A stretch of DNA of 64,000 bases. Source: Variovorax sp. MHTC-1. Lineage in GTDB: Bacteria; Pseudomonadota; Gammaproteobacteria; Burkholderiales; Burkholderiaceae_C. The first letter of the stretch is position 1. Every line of letters begins with the position of its first letter. This document shows, piece after piece, positions 32,046 through 40,334 of this stretch. The notes beneath the pieces are model-generated. The model did no database searches. It saw nothing but the letters and a program-made list of their open reading frames with translations, and was not told the origin of the DNA. The stretch covers positions 1-64,000 of the forward strand of contig NZ_RWKI01000020.1 of the NCBI RefSeq assembly GCF_003984645.1. The letters run 5' to 3'. Made by a program: the position numbers and the translations under genes.

Positions 32046-33719
32046 ATGACCGCTTCGCGCACCGGCGGCCGAATCCTGGTCGACCAGCTCATCACTCACG
32101 GCGTCCAACAACTCTTCTGCGTGCCGGGCGAGAGCTTCCTGGCCGTGCTCGACGCGCTGCACGACGCCTCGATCGAGGTCACCGTGTGCCGCCAGGAAGG
32201 CGGCGCGGCCATGATGGCCGAGGCGCAAGGCAAGCTCACCGGGCGCCCCGGCGTCTGCTTCGTGACGCGCGGCCCGGGCGCTACCAACGCGGCGGCCGGG
32301 GTGCACATCGCGCACCAGGACTCGACGCCGCTGCTGCTCTTCGTCGGCCAGGTGGCGCGCGGCGCGCTGGGCCGCGAAGCCTTCCAGGAGCTGGACTACG
32401 GCGCGGTGTTCGGCACCATGGCCAAGTGGGTGGTGCAGGTCGACGACGCCGCGCGGCTGCCCGAACTGGTGTCGCGCGCCTTTCATGTCGCCACCTCGGG
32501 GCGACCGGGCCCGGTGGTCATCGCGCTGCCTGAAGACATGCTGACCGAAGCGGCTGCGGTGGCCGATGCGCTGCCCTACGCGGTGGCCGAGACCTACCCC
32601 GGCGCGGCGCAGCTGGCTGAATTGCAGCAGCGCCTGGCGGCGGCGCAGCGGCCGGTGGCCATCGTCGGCGGCAGCCGCTGGTCCGAGGCGGCGGTGCAGC
32701 ACTTCAGCGCTTTCGCCGAGGCCTTCGCCCTGCCCGTCTACTGCTCGTTCCGGCGCCAGATGCTGTTCAGCGCCGACCATCCCTGCTACGCCGGCGACCT
32801 CGGCCTCGGTGCCAATCCGCGCTTGCTGGAGCGCATCCGCCAGTCGGACCTGATCCTGCTCGTGGGCGGACGCTTGTCCGAAGTGCCGTCGCAAGGCTAC
32901 GAACTGCTCGACATCCCGTCGCCGAAGCAGGCCCTGGTGCATGTGCACGCCGATGCGGACGAACTGGGCCGCCTGTACCGCGCCACCCAGGCGGTCCACG
33001 CGACGCCGCAAGCCTTCGCCCAGGCGGTGGCCGCGCTGCGCCCGGCGGCGCCGCCAGCCTGGCGCGGCGCTACCGCAGCGGCGCGCGAAGAATTCCTGCG
33101 CTGGAGCGACCCGACGCCGATCCGCATCCCGGGCCCGCTGCAGATGGGCGAGGTGATGCAGCACCTGCGTGAAGCCCTACCCGCCGACACCATCTTCTGC
33201 AACGGCGCCGGCAACTTCGCCACCTGGGTGCACCGCTTCTGGCCCTTTCGCGCCTTTGCCAGCCAGTTGGCCCCGACCAGCGGCTCGATGGGCTACGGCC
33301 TGCCCGCCGGCGTGGGCGCCAAGCGGCTGTGGCCGCAGCGCGAGGTGGTGGTGTTCGCCGGCGACGGCGATTTCCTCATGCACGGCCAGGAGTTCGCGAC
33401 CGCCGTGCAGTATGGGCTGCCCATCCTCGTGGTGCTGCTCGACAACGCCATGTACGGCACCATTCGGATGCATCAGGAACGGCACTACCCGGGCCGGGTC
33501 AGCGCCACGCAACTGAAGAACCCCGATTTCCGCCGCTACGCCGAGGTGTTCGGCGGCCACGGCGAGCGCGTGGAGCGCACCGAGGAGTTCGCCCCCGCCC
33601 TGGCGCGCGCCCGCGCCAGCGGCCGGCCCGCCATCCTGCACTGCCTGCTGGATCCGGAGGCCATCACCCCCGGCAGCACGCTGCAGAGCATCCGCGCCGC
33701 GGCGCTTTCTGCCGACTGA
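32046..33719 (+). CDS. Thiamine-diphosphate enzyme, acetolactate-synthase-like
   Basis: 557 residues, three-domain ThDP fold: N-terminal PYR domain with catalytic Glu51 (CRQEGG), central domain, and C-terminal PP domain with GDGDFLMHGQE...N ThDP/Mg motif. It resembles acetolactate synthase large subunits but there is no small subunit gene nearby, and the catabolic neighbourhood suggests a decarboxylase or carboligase of a pathway intermediate (a 2-oxo acid), not valine synthesis. Same operon as the ALDH7 gene. Confidence 0.85.
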   Translation: MTASRTGGRILVDQLITHGVQQLFCVPGESFLAVLDALHDASIEVTVCRQEGGAAMMAEAQGKLTGRPGVCFVTRGPGATNAAAGVHIAHQDSTPLLLFVGQVARGALGREAFQELDYGAVFGTMAKWVVQVDDAARLPELVSRAFHVATSGRPGPVVIALPEDMLTEAAAVADALPYAVAETYPGAAQLAELQQRLAAAQRPVAIVGGSRWSEAAVQHFSAFAEAFALPVYCSFRRQMLFSADHPCYAGDLGLGANPRLLERIRQSDLILLVGGRLSEVPSQGYELLDIPSPKQALVHVHADADELGRLYRATQAVHATPQAFAQAVAALRPAAPPAWRGATAAAREEFLRWSDPTPIRIPGPLQMGEVMQHLREALPADTIFCNGAGNFATWVHRFWPFRAFASQLAPTSGSMGYGLPAGVGAKRLWPQREVVVFAGDGDFLMHGQEFATAVQYGLPILVVLLDNAMYGTIRMHQERHYPGRVSATQLKNPDFRRYAEVFGGHGERVERTEEFAPALARARASGRPAILHCLLDPEAITPGSTLQSIRAAALSAD

Positions 33720-33903
33720 TGCCGGGCAGGGTTTCCTTTTGTTTCAGAGTGACGGGTAATCCCCGATGCACTGGCACGGTGCGCAACCTAAAGTCTCGCC
33801 ACTCGCAAACGGGCCAGCCCGCAGCGCGGGGGACCGAGGAGACATTTTTCGAAGAATCAGAAGATCGATACAAAAGGCATCCGAACGAGATGCTGCTTGC
33901 TTG

Positions 33904-33936
33904 AAAAGGCGCCGCTGGTCGGCGCCTTTTCTTTTT
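33904..33936. terminator. Bidirectional intrinsic terminator
   Basis: AAAAGGCGCC/GGCGCCTTTT, a perfect 10-bp stem with a seven-base loop; on the plus strand the T run TTTTCTTTTT follows. It ends either the TPP-enzyme transcript or a short transcript in 33720-33903; on the minus strand it can end the receptor gene transcript (stop at 33944). The 184 bp from 33720 to 33903 contain no credible ORF. Confidence 0.8.
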
Positions 33937-33943
33937 GGGTTCG

Positions 33944-35095
33944 CTACTGGACCAGCTTGCCGCCGGCGCCGAACATCGCGAAGTCCACGAAGCGTGACGC
34001 CGTCTGGCCCCTGGCGCTGAAGTCGAGCGTGTAGCCGCCGACATCCACCGCCTTCGCCGAGGCCAGCGCGGCGCTCACGCCGGCCGCGTTGAGAGTGGTG
34101 GCGCCCTCCATCACCTTGACCAGCGCCTTGGCGGCGATGAAGCCTTCCATCGAGCGCGCCGAAAGATCCGGATCCTTGGAGGCCTGGCGCAGCTGCAGGT
34201 ATTCGCGCACCACGGCGCGATCGCCCTGCTGCGGCAGAACGACCGAGAAAGCGTAGCCGCGCGCACGCTGCGGCCCGAGCGCCTTGAGCAGCGCATCGGT
34301 GTCGATGATCGACATGCCGTAGAGCATGCTGCCGGCCCCGCCGGCGGCCGCATACTGCTTGACGAATTCGATCCCCGCCGCCGTGGTCGCACCGAGAAAG
34401 ACGACCTGCACCTTGGCCTTGGCGATCTCCGCCACGGCCTTCTCGACGGCCACCGTGTTGCGCGGATAGCCGGCGCGCACGACGAGCTGCAGGCCGTTCG
34501 CCTTGGCGGCCGCTTCGGCGCCGGCCAGCACGTCCTGGCCCAAGCCGTCGTCCTGGTAGAGCAGCCCCACGCGCTGCACGCCGACGGTGGCCAACTGGCT
34601 GAAAAGCCGCCCGACCTCGTCGTGGTAGCTGGCCTTCACCACGTAGATGCCCGGCGCCTGCGCCACGGTGCTGGCGCCCGAGACGGCGCCGATCATCGCC
34701 ACGCCCTTTTGCACCAGCACGCCGTCTTTGGCGATGGCTTCGAGGTTGGTCGTGCCTACCGTTCCCAGCAAGGCCACCGGCGATTCGGCCGCGATGATCT
34801 CCCGCAAAAGGCGCACGCTTTCGGCCGCCTTTTGCGCATCGTCGCGGGTCACCAGCTTGACCGGCCGGCCACGCACGCCGCCCTTGGCGTTGACGGCGTC
34901 GAAGTACAGCTTGGCGCCGGCATGGATGGCCCGGCCGGTAACCGCCTGCGGGCCTGTGAATGGGGCAACTTGGCCGACGACGATCGGCTCGCCTGGCGCA
35001 GCAGCGCTCCAGTGAGCGCTTGCCAACAAGAAGACGGCCGCGCAGGCATTGCGCCAGCGCGCGAAACGGCGCCCGCCCTGATTCCCGATGCTCAT
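33944..35095 (-). CDS. Branched-chain-amino-acid-type ABC substrate-binding protein (orphan)
   Basis: 383 residues with a signal peptide (about residues 1-32). LivJ-type periplasmic binding fold (GQVAPFTGPQAVTGRAIHAGAKLYFDAVNAKGGVRGRPV). No LivHMGF genes lie near it, so it either feeds a transporter elsewhere or acts as a sensor-type receptor. It sits 122 bp downstream of mrdA on the same strand. Ligand unknown. Confidence 0.88.
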   Translation of the reverse strand: MSIGNQGGRRFARWRNACAAVFLLASAHWSAAAPGEPIVVGQVAPFTGPQAVTGRAIHAGAKLYFDAVNAKGGVRGRPVKLVTRDDAQKAAESVRLLREIIAAESPVALLGTVGTTNLEAIAKDGVLVQKGVAMIGAVSGASTVAQAPGIYVVKASYHDEVGRLFSQLATVGVQRVGLLYQDDGLGQDVLAGAEAAAKANGLQLVVRAGYPRNTVAVEKAVAEIAKAKVQVVFLGATTAAGIEFVKQYAAAGGAGSMLYGMSIIDTDALLKALGPQRARGYAFSVVLPQQGDRAVVREYLQLRQASKDPDLSARSMEGFIAAKALVKVMEGATTLNAAGVSAALASAKAVDVGGYTLDFSARGQTASRFVDFAMFGAGGKLVQ

Positions 35096-35217
35096 GAGAC
35101 CTTTCCGGCGTTGCCGCCGATGTCGTTTGGTAACGATTGTTTACAAAGGCCGAGAGCGTACAGGAGGGAGCAATCACCCTCGCGAACCTAGGGTTAACCC
35201 GTGAATCGATTGGGGCG

Positions 35218-37188
35218 TCAGGGCGCCGCTGCCGCGGCGGGGACGACCGGCCAAGCCATCTCGCTCGCCACGCGCGGCTTGCCGATCGGAGGGCCGGCCT
35301 TGCCGGCCTGCACCGCGGCCAGATCCTGTTCGTTGGGATACTGGTCGGCCAGCCAATAGTCGAACACGCGGCGCACGATCGGCGCGGCAGCCGCCGCGCC
35401 GAAGCCGGCGTTCTCGACAATGATCGCGACCGCGATCCTGGGCGCCTCCGCCGGCGCGTAGGCCGCGAACAGCGAGTGGTCGCGCTGGTGCTCCTCCAAC
35501 GCCTTGGCGTTGTACTTCACGTTCTGGCCCAGGCTCATGGCCTGCGCGGTGCCGGTCTTGCCGGCTGAGCTGTAGGGGGCGCCCGCGAACACGCGCGTTC
35601 CGGTGCCGCCCTTGTTCACCGCGACCAGCGCATTGCGCACGATGTCGACGTTCTTCGGCAGGAAGCCCAGGTCCACGGCCGGCGGCTGCGGCAGTTGGGC
35701 CACCTCGCCCGTGAGCGTGTCCTTGATCGCCTTCACGAGATGCGGCCGGTGGTTGATGCCGCCGTTGGCCAGCGTGGCTTGGGCCACCGCCAGCTGCAGC
35801 ATCGTGAAGCTGTTGTAGCCCTGCCCGATGCCGAGCGAGACGGTTTCGCCCGGATACCACTTCTTCATCTCAGGGCGCTTGTAGGCCTCGCGTTTCCAGG
35901 TCGTGCTGGGCAAGAGGCCGCGCACCTCGCCGTGCACGTCGATGCCGGTAATCTGGCCGAAGCCCAGCGGTTTCATGAAGTCGTGGATGGTGTCCACGCC
36001 CATCTCGACCGCGAGCGAATAGAAATAGGTATTGCTCGAATGCTGGATCGCGCGGTGCATGTCCACGCCGCCGAGGCCGCCCTCATGGCTGCGGAAGGTG
36101 TGGCCGCCGAAGGTGTAGAAGCCCGGGTCGTTGACCACGACGTTCGGCGCGCGCTTGCCGAGCTGCAGCGCGGCCAAGGCCATGAAGGGCTTGTAGGTGG
36201 AGCCCGGCGGGTAGGTGCCGCGCAGCGCGCGGTTCAGCAGCGGCTTGTCGAGCGACTCGTTGAGCGCCTGCCAGCTTTCGTGGTCGATGCCTTCGACGAA
36301 CAGGTTCGGATCGAAGGTGGGCTTGCTCACGAAAGCCAGCACCTCGCCGCTTGTGGGGTCGATCGCCACCAGCGCGCCGCGACGCTCGCCGAACATGTCT
36401 TCCACTAGCTTCTGCAACTTGATGTCCAGCGAGAGCATCACCGTGTTGCCGGGCGTCGCCGGGTGGCTGGCGAGCCGGCGCACCGCACGGCCGCCGGCGG
36501 AGGTTTCCATCTGCTCGACGCCGGTCTGGCCATGCAGCGTCTTCTCGTAGCTCTGCTCGATGCCCAGCTTGCCGATGTAGTCGGTGCCCTTGTAGTTGGC
36601 CTGGTCTTCCTCGCTCCAGTCATCCATCGCAGTCTTCTCGCGCTGGTTGATGCGGCCGATGTAGCCGAGCGCATGGGAGGCGAGCTCACCGTTGGGATAG
36701 TTGCGGAACAGCCGGGCCTTGATCTCGACACCGGGGAAGCGGTAGCGCTGCGCCGCGAAGCGCGCGACTTCCTCGTCGCTCAGGCGCGTGCGGATCGGGA
36801 TCGAATCGAAGCTGCGCGAATCCTCGCGCAGGCGCTTGAAGCGGCGGCGGTCGCGCTGCGACACCTCCACCACCTCGCCGAGGCTGTCGATGGTCTCTTC
36901 CAGGCTGCTGCCGACCTTCGAAGGCGTGATCTCGAGCGTGTAGGCCGAGTAGTTGGAGGCCAGCACGATGCCGTTGCGGTCGAGGATCAGGCCGCGGTTC
37001 GGCACCACCGGCACCACGGCCGTGCGGTTGCTCTCGGCCTGCTCCGCGAGGTCGTCGTGCCGCACCACCTGCAGGAAGAACAGGCGCGCGCCCAGGAGCC
37101 CGAAGGCAGTGAGTACGACCAGGCCGATCACGATCACGCGGCGCTTGAAGCGCGCGAGGTCGGCGGCGACGTTGCGGAGTTCGGTCAT
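35218..37188 (-). CDS. mrdA: Penicillin-binding protein 2 (elongasome transpeptidase)
   Basis: 656-residue bitopic membrane protein: cytoplasmic N-terminus, one helix (about 17-36), pedestal domain and transpeptidase domain. Active-site motifs STYK (with the acylated Ser), SSN and KTG (GKTGTAQ) are present in order. It cross-links side-wall peptidoglycan with RodA. Gene order mreB-mreC-mreD-mrdA is conserved; rodA, which usually follows, is absent here. 52 bp after mreD. Confidence 0.95.
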   Translation of the reverse strand: MTELRNVAADLARFKRRVIVIGLVVLTAFGLLGARLFFLQVVRHDDLAEQAESNRTAVVPVVPNRGLILDRNGIVLASNYSAYTLEITPSKVGSSLEETIDSLGEVVEVSQRDRRRFKRLREDSRSFDSIPIRTRLSDEEVARFAAQRYRFPGVEIKARLFRNYPNGELASHALGYIGRINQREKTAMDDWSEEDQANYKGTDYIGKLGIEQSYEKTLHGQTGVEQMETSAGGRAVRRLASHPATPGNTVMLSLDIKLQKLVEDMFGERRGALVAIDPTSGEVLAFVSKPTFDPNLFVEGIDHESWQALNESLDKPLLNRALRGTYPPGSTYKPFMALAALQLGKRAPNVVVNDPGFYTFGGHTFRSHEGGLGGVDMHRAIQHSSNTYFYSLAVEMGVDTIHDFMKPLGFGQITGIDVHGEVRGLLPSTTWKREAYKRPEMKKWYPGETVSLGIGQGYNSFTMLQLAVAQATLANGGINHRPHLVKAIKDTLTGEVAQLPQPPAVDLGFLPKNVDIVRNALVAVNKGGTGTRVFAGAPYSSAGKTGTAQAMSLGQNVKYNAKALEEHQRDHSLFAAYAPAEAPRIAVAIIVENAGFGAAAAAPIVRRVFDYWLADQYPNEQDLAAVQAGKAGPPIGKPRVASEMAWPVVPAAAAAP

Positions 37189-37240
37189 GGCGCGCGGAGC
37201 CTACGCCGCCGGAACGCGAAGAACAAGCCGAGTCGGCATG

Positions 37241-37762
37241 TCACAGCGGACGGTTGGCATCGGGCTCGGGCGTGCGGCGCTGCGGCGCGAGGAGCGCCAG
37301 GCTCACCAGCGGCCACAGGACGGTCTCGATGGCCGGCGAGATCAGGATCGTCCAGCCGGGGAAGATGCCGCCGCCGACCATCCGGATCGCGACTTCGATC
37401 AGGTGCGAAAGCGCGAACAGCGGCAGCACCTGCAGCGCCTGCGAGATCACCGGGTACCAGAGCAGGCGCCGGTGGATCATGATCGCGAAGAAACCGAGCA
37501 TGGTGTAGGACAGCGCATGCTGGCCCAGCATGGCCGTCTGGTGCACGTCCATCAACAGGCCGAACATGAAAGCCGCGCCGATGCCGATGCGCGCCGGCTG
37601 GTGCACGCTCCAGAACACGATCACCAGCGCCAGCAGGTCGGGCGTCCAGGCGGCGCGACCCACCGGAATCATGTTGACGAGCAGCGCCGCGATGAGGCTG
37701 GCCCACATGAAGAGAGGACTGACGGGCAGCAGAAGCTGCTGCTGCCCGGGACGCATGATCAT
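37241..37762 (-). CDS. mreD: Rod-shape-determining protein MreD
   Basis: 173-residue inner-membrane protein with about five helices, VSPLFMWASLIAALLVNMIPVGR at the start and GLLMDVHQTAMLGQHALSYTMLGFFAIMIHRRL in the middle, typical MreD. It stabilises the MreC-PBP2 complex. Start overlaps the mreC stop by four bases. Confidence 0.93.
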   Translation of the reverse strand: MIMRPGQQQLLLPVSPLFMWASLIAALLVNMIPVGRAAWTPDLLALVIVFWSVHQPARIGIGAAFMFGLLMDVHQTAMLGQHALSYTMLGFFAIMIHRRLLWYPVISQALQVLPLFALSHLIEVAIRMVGGGIFPGWTILISPAIETVLWPLVSLALLAPQRRTPEPDANRPL

Positions 37763-38721
37763 CGGGCGCGACCCTCCTTCTTGTCCGGCTTGGCGGCGGA
37801 TTTGTCGCCCTTTTTCTTACCGGTCGCGGCATCCGCCGGCGCTGACGGCAGCGGCTTCGGTGCCTGCACGCCCGTGGGCGCCAGCACCAGCACATAGCGC
37901 GCGGCCGTCACATGGGCCAGCGGCACGCAGTGGATGCGCGCGAACGCGGAGTCGGCACGGCGCTCGATGCGGTCGATCTTGGCGACCGGCAGGCCCGGCG
38001 GGTAGACGCCGTCGACCCCGCTGGTGGTGAGCAGGTCGCCTTCCTGCAGGTCGGCACTGGCCGCCATGAAGCGCAGTTCGAGCCCGCCGCCGTGGGCGCT
38101 GGCATCGCCGAAGGCCACGCTGCGCGCGCCGGTGCGCACGTTCTGCACGGGGATCGACAGGTCGCGATCGATCACCAGCGTGATCTCGCTACTGAAAGGC
38201 TGGACCTGCGTGACCTGCCCGACCACGCCGTGCTCGTCGATCACCGGCGAGCCGGCCGCGATGCCGTTGGTGAGGCCCTGGTCGATGACCAGCTTGCGGG
38301 TGTAGGGGTCGGCGGCGTCATAGAGCACCTCGGCCGCGCGGCCTGGCGTCTGCGTGGTCTGGCGCAGTTCCAGCAGCGAGCGCAGCCGCGCGTTCTCCTG
38401 CGCCAGGGTGTCGGCCTGGCTCGCGCGTTCGGACTGCAGCGCGAGCGCCTTGCGGGCCTCCGCCTCCCTGCTTTGCGCGGTCTGCAGGTCTTCGAGATAG
38501 CGGCCGCCGCCCATCGCGAGCTGCACCGGCTTGAGCGCCAGCCACTGGATGGGATAGAGCACCGCGCCGATGCCCGCGCGCAGCGGCTGCACGATGTTGA
38601 AGCGTGCGTCGGCCACCATCAGGAACAGCGCGAGCGCGCTGAAGAAGATCAGCTTGCTGAGCGCCGAGGGTCCCTGGTTGAACAGGGGTGGCGCGGTGCG
38701 ATCCAGCGTGCCCAGGGGCAT
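37759..38721 (-). CDS. mreC: Rod-shape-determining protein MreC
   Basis: 320 residues: short cytoplasmic tail, one helix (about 20-40), a coiled coil (about 70-115) and the periplasmic beta-barrel domain, then a basic Lys/Ala/Pro tail (about 295-320) longer than in E. coli. MreC activates PBP2 in the elongasome. It starts 65 bp after the mreB stop, just past a terminator-like hairpin, and no clear Shine-Dalgarno sequence precedes it. Confidence 0.94.
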   Translation of the reverse strand: MPLGTLDRTAPPLFNQGPSALSKLIFFSALALFLMVADARFNIVQPLRAGIGAVLYPIQWLALKPVQLAMGGGRYLEDLQTAQSREAEARKALALQSERASQADTLAQENARLRSLLELRQTTQTPGRAAEVLYDAADPYTRKLVIDQGLTNGIAAGSPVIDEHGVVGQVTQVQPFSSEITLVIDRDLSIPVQNVRTGARSVAFGDASAHGGGLELRFMAASADLQEGDLLTTSGVDGVYPPGLPVAKIDRIERRADSAFARIHCVPLAHVTAARYVLVLAPTGVQAPKPLPSAPADAATGKKKGDKSAAKPDKKEGRAR

Positions 38722-38734
38722 GGTGTTTAGATAT

Positions 38735-38767
38735 GAAAAAGCCGGCCGATGCTGACACGGGCCGGCC
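38735..38767 (-). terminator. Terminator-like hairpin between mreB and mreC
   Basis: GCCGGCC/GGCCGGC (38741-38747 and 38760-38766) around a 12-base loop, followed on the minus strand by TTTTTC (38735-38740). It could stop a fraction of transcripts leaving mreB and so give more MreB than MreCD and PBP2. Confidence 0.7.
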
Positions 38768-38785
38768 GGATGTGCAAAGTGTGCA

Positions 38786-39829
38786 TCACTCGCTGGTGAA
38801 TATGCTTCCCAACCTGTCCATGCGCTCCAGGGCGATGCCGCAGCCGCGCACCACGCAGGTCAGGGGGTCTTCGGCCACCAGCACCGGCAGGCCGGTCTCT
38901 TCGGCCAGCAGCCGGTCGAGATCGCGCAGCAGCGCGCCGCCGCCGGTCAGCATCATGCCGCGCTCGGCGATGTCGGCGCCCAGTTCGGGCGGCGTCTGCT
39001 CCAGCGCGTTCTTGACCGCCGAGACGATGTTGTTGAGCGGATCGGTCAGCGCTTCCAGCACCTCGTTGCTGCTGATGGTGAAGCTGCGCGGCACGCCTTC
39101 GCTCAGGTTGCGTCCCTTGACTTCCATCTCCTTGACCTCGGAACCCGGGAAGGCCGACCCGATGCTCTTCTTGATGACCTCGGCCGTCGGCTCGCCGATC
39201 AGCATGCCGTAGTTGCGGCGGATGTAGTTGATGATGGCCTCGTCGAAGCGGTCGCCGCCGACGCGCACGCTGCCCTTGTAGACCATGCCGCCGAGCGAGA
39301 TCACGCCGACTTCGGTGGTGCCGCCGCCGATGTCGACCACCATCGAGCCGCTGGCTTCCGATACCGGCAGGCCGGCGCCGATCGCGGCGGCCATGGGCTC
39401 CTCGATCAGGTAGACCGAGGTGGCGCCGGCCGCTTCGGCGGCATCCTTGATGGCGCGGCGCTCGACCTGGGTCGAGCCGCAGGGCACGCAGATGATGATG
39501 CGCGGACTGGGCGTGAGCAGCGAGCGCGGGTGCACCATCTTGATGAACTGCTTGATCATCTGCTCGGTGATCACGAAGTCGGCGATCACGCCGTCCTTCA
39601 TCGGGCGGATGGCCTCGATGTTGCCCGGCACCTTGCCGAGCATCGCCTTGGCTTCGCGGCCGACGGCCTGGATCACCTTCTTGCCGTGCGGACCGCCTTC
39701 GTGGCGGATGGCCACGACCGAGGGCTCATCCAGCACGATGCCCTTGTTGCGCGCAAAGATCAGGGTGTTCGCGGTGCCGAGGTCGATCGCGAGGTCGGTA
39801 GAAAAATACCGACGGAAAGCTCCAAACAT
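38786..39829 (-). CDS. mreB: Actin-like cell-shape protein MreB
   Basis: 347 residues from ATG 39829 (MFGAFRRYFSTDLAIDLGTANTLI). Actin-fold ATPase with phosphate-1 motif DLGTANT and phosphate-2 VVDIGGGTTEVGV and the adenosine motif GGGALLRDLDRL. It forms membrane-bound filaments directing elongation. First gene of the shape operon and divergent from gatC by 205 bp. Confidence 0.98.
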   Translation of the reverse strand: MFGAFRRYFSTDLAIDLGTANTLIFARNKGIVLDEPSVVAIRHEGGPHGKKVIQAVGREAKAMLGKVPGNIEAIRPMKDGVIADFVITEQMIKQFIKMVHPRSLLTPSPRIIICVPCGSTQVERRAIKDAAEAAGATSVYLIEEPMAAAIGAGLPVSEASGSMVVDIGGGTTEVGVISLGGMVYKGSVRVGGDRFDEAIINYIRRNYGMLIGEPTAEVIKKSIGSAFPGSEVKEMEVKGRNLSEGVPRSFTISSNEVLEALTDPLNNIVSAVKNALEQTPPELGADIAERGMMLTGGGALLRDLDRLLAEETGLPVLVAEDPLTCVVRGCGIALERMDRLGSIFTSE

Positions 39830-40034
39830 TATGGAATCCTCTGGAGCACGGCATGCGCGCCGGCATGTCGTCGCCCTCTTTCTGGGTCTTTTTGGACGGG
39901 GGTGGTTGGATCGTTTTTGCAGCAAATGCCGCCGCGTTCGCGGGGGTTGCGGCAAAGGCGGGATAATACCCGAATCCCCTCTGTATCCCAGCGCTGGCGC
40001 ACCCTTCCGACGTGTGGCGGCCCTTCTTTTTTCG

Positions 40035-40334
40035 ATGTCACTCACTTCCTCCGATATTGCGCGCATCGCATCGCTCGCCAGGCTGGAGCTTGCACCCGAC
40101 GAGAGCGAGCGCATGCTGGGCCAGATCAACGGCTTCTTCGAACTGGTCGAGCGGATGCGCGCGGTCGACACCGCCGGGCTGGAGCCGCTCGCCCACCCCG
40201 TCGCCGCCTTCGAGGATGTGACGCTTCGGCTGGCGGAGGACGTTGCGAGCGAACCGAACCGGCGCGAGGCCAATCAGCGCAGCGCGCCGGCGGTCGAGAA
40301 CGGCTTGTTCCTGGTGCCGAAGGTGATCGAATGA
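40035..40334 (+). CDS. gatC: Asp/Glu-tRNA amidotransferase subunit C
   Basis: 99 residues from ATG 40035, MSLTSSDIARIASLARLELAP. GatC wraps around GatA and GatB to stabilise the GatCAB complex that converts Glu-tRNA(Gln) or Asp-tRNA(Asn) into Gln-tRNA or Asn-tRNA. The frame is open 205 codons upstream but antisense to mreB. A possible -10 box GATAATAC lies near 39962-39969. Stop overlaps the gatA start (ATGA). Confidence 0.96.
   Translation: MSLTSSDIARIASLARLELAPDESERMLGQINGFFELVERMRAVDTAGLEPLAHPVAAFEDVTLRLAEDVASEPNRREANQRSAPAVENGLFLVPKVIE

Noticed and set aside
32046..33719. Calling the ThDP enzyme ilvB or ilvI
   Set aside because: No regulatory subunit or other branched-chain synthesis gene is near, and it is cotranscribed with a catabolic ALDH.
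33766..34020. 84-codon ORF in the gap after the TPP enzyme
   Set aside because: It runs through the terminator hairpin and into the end of the receptor gene on the other strand; composition is not protein-like.
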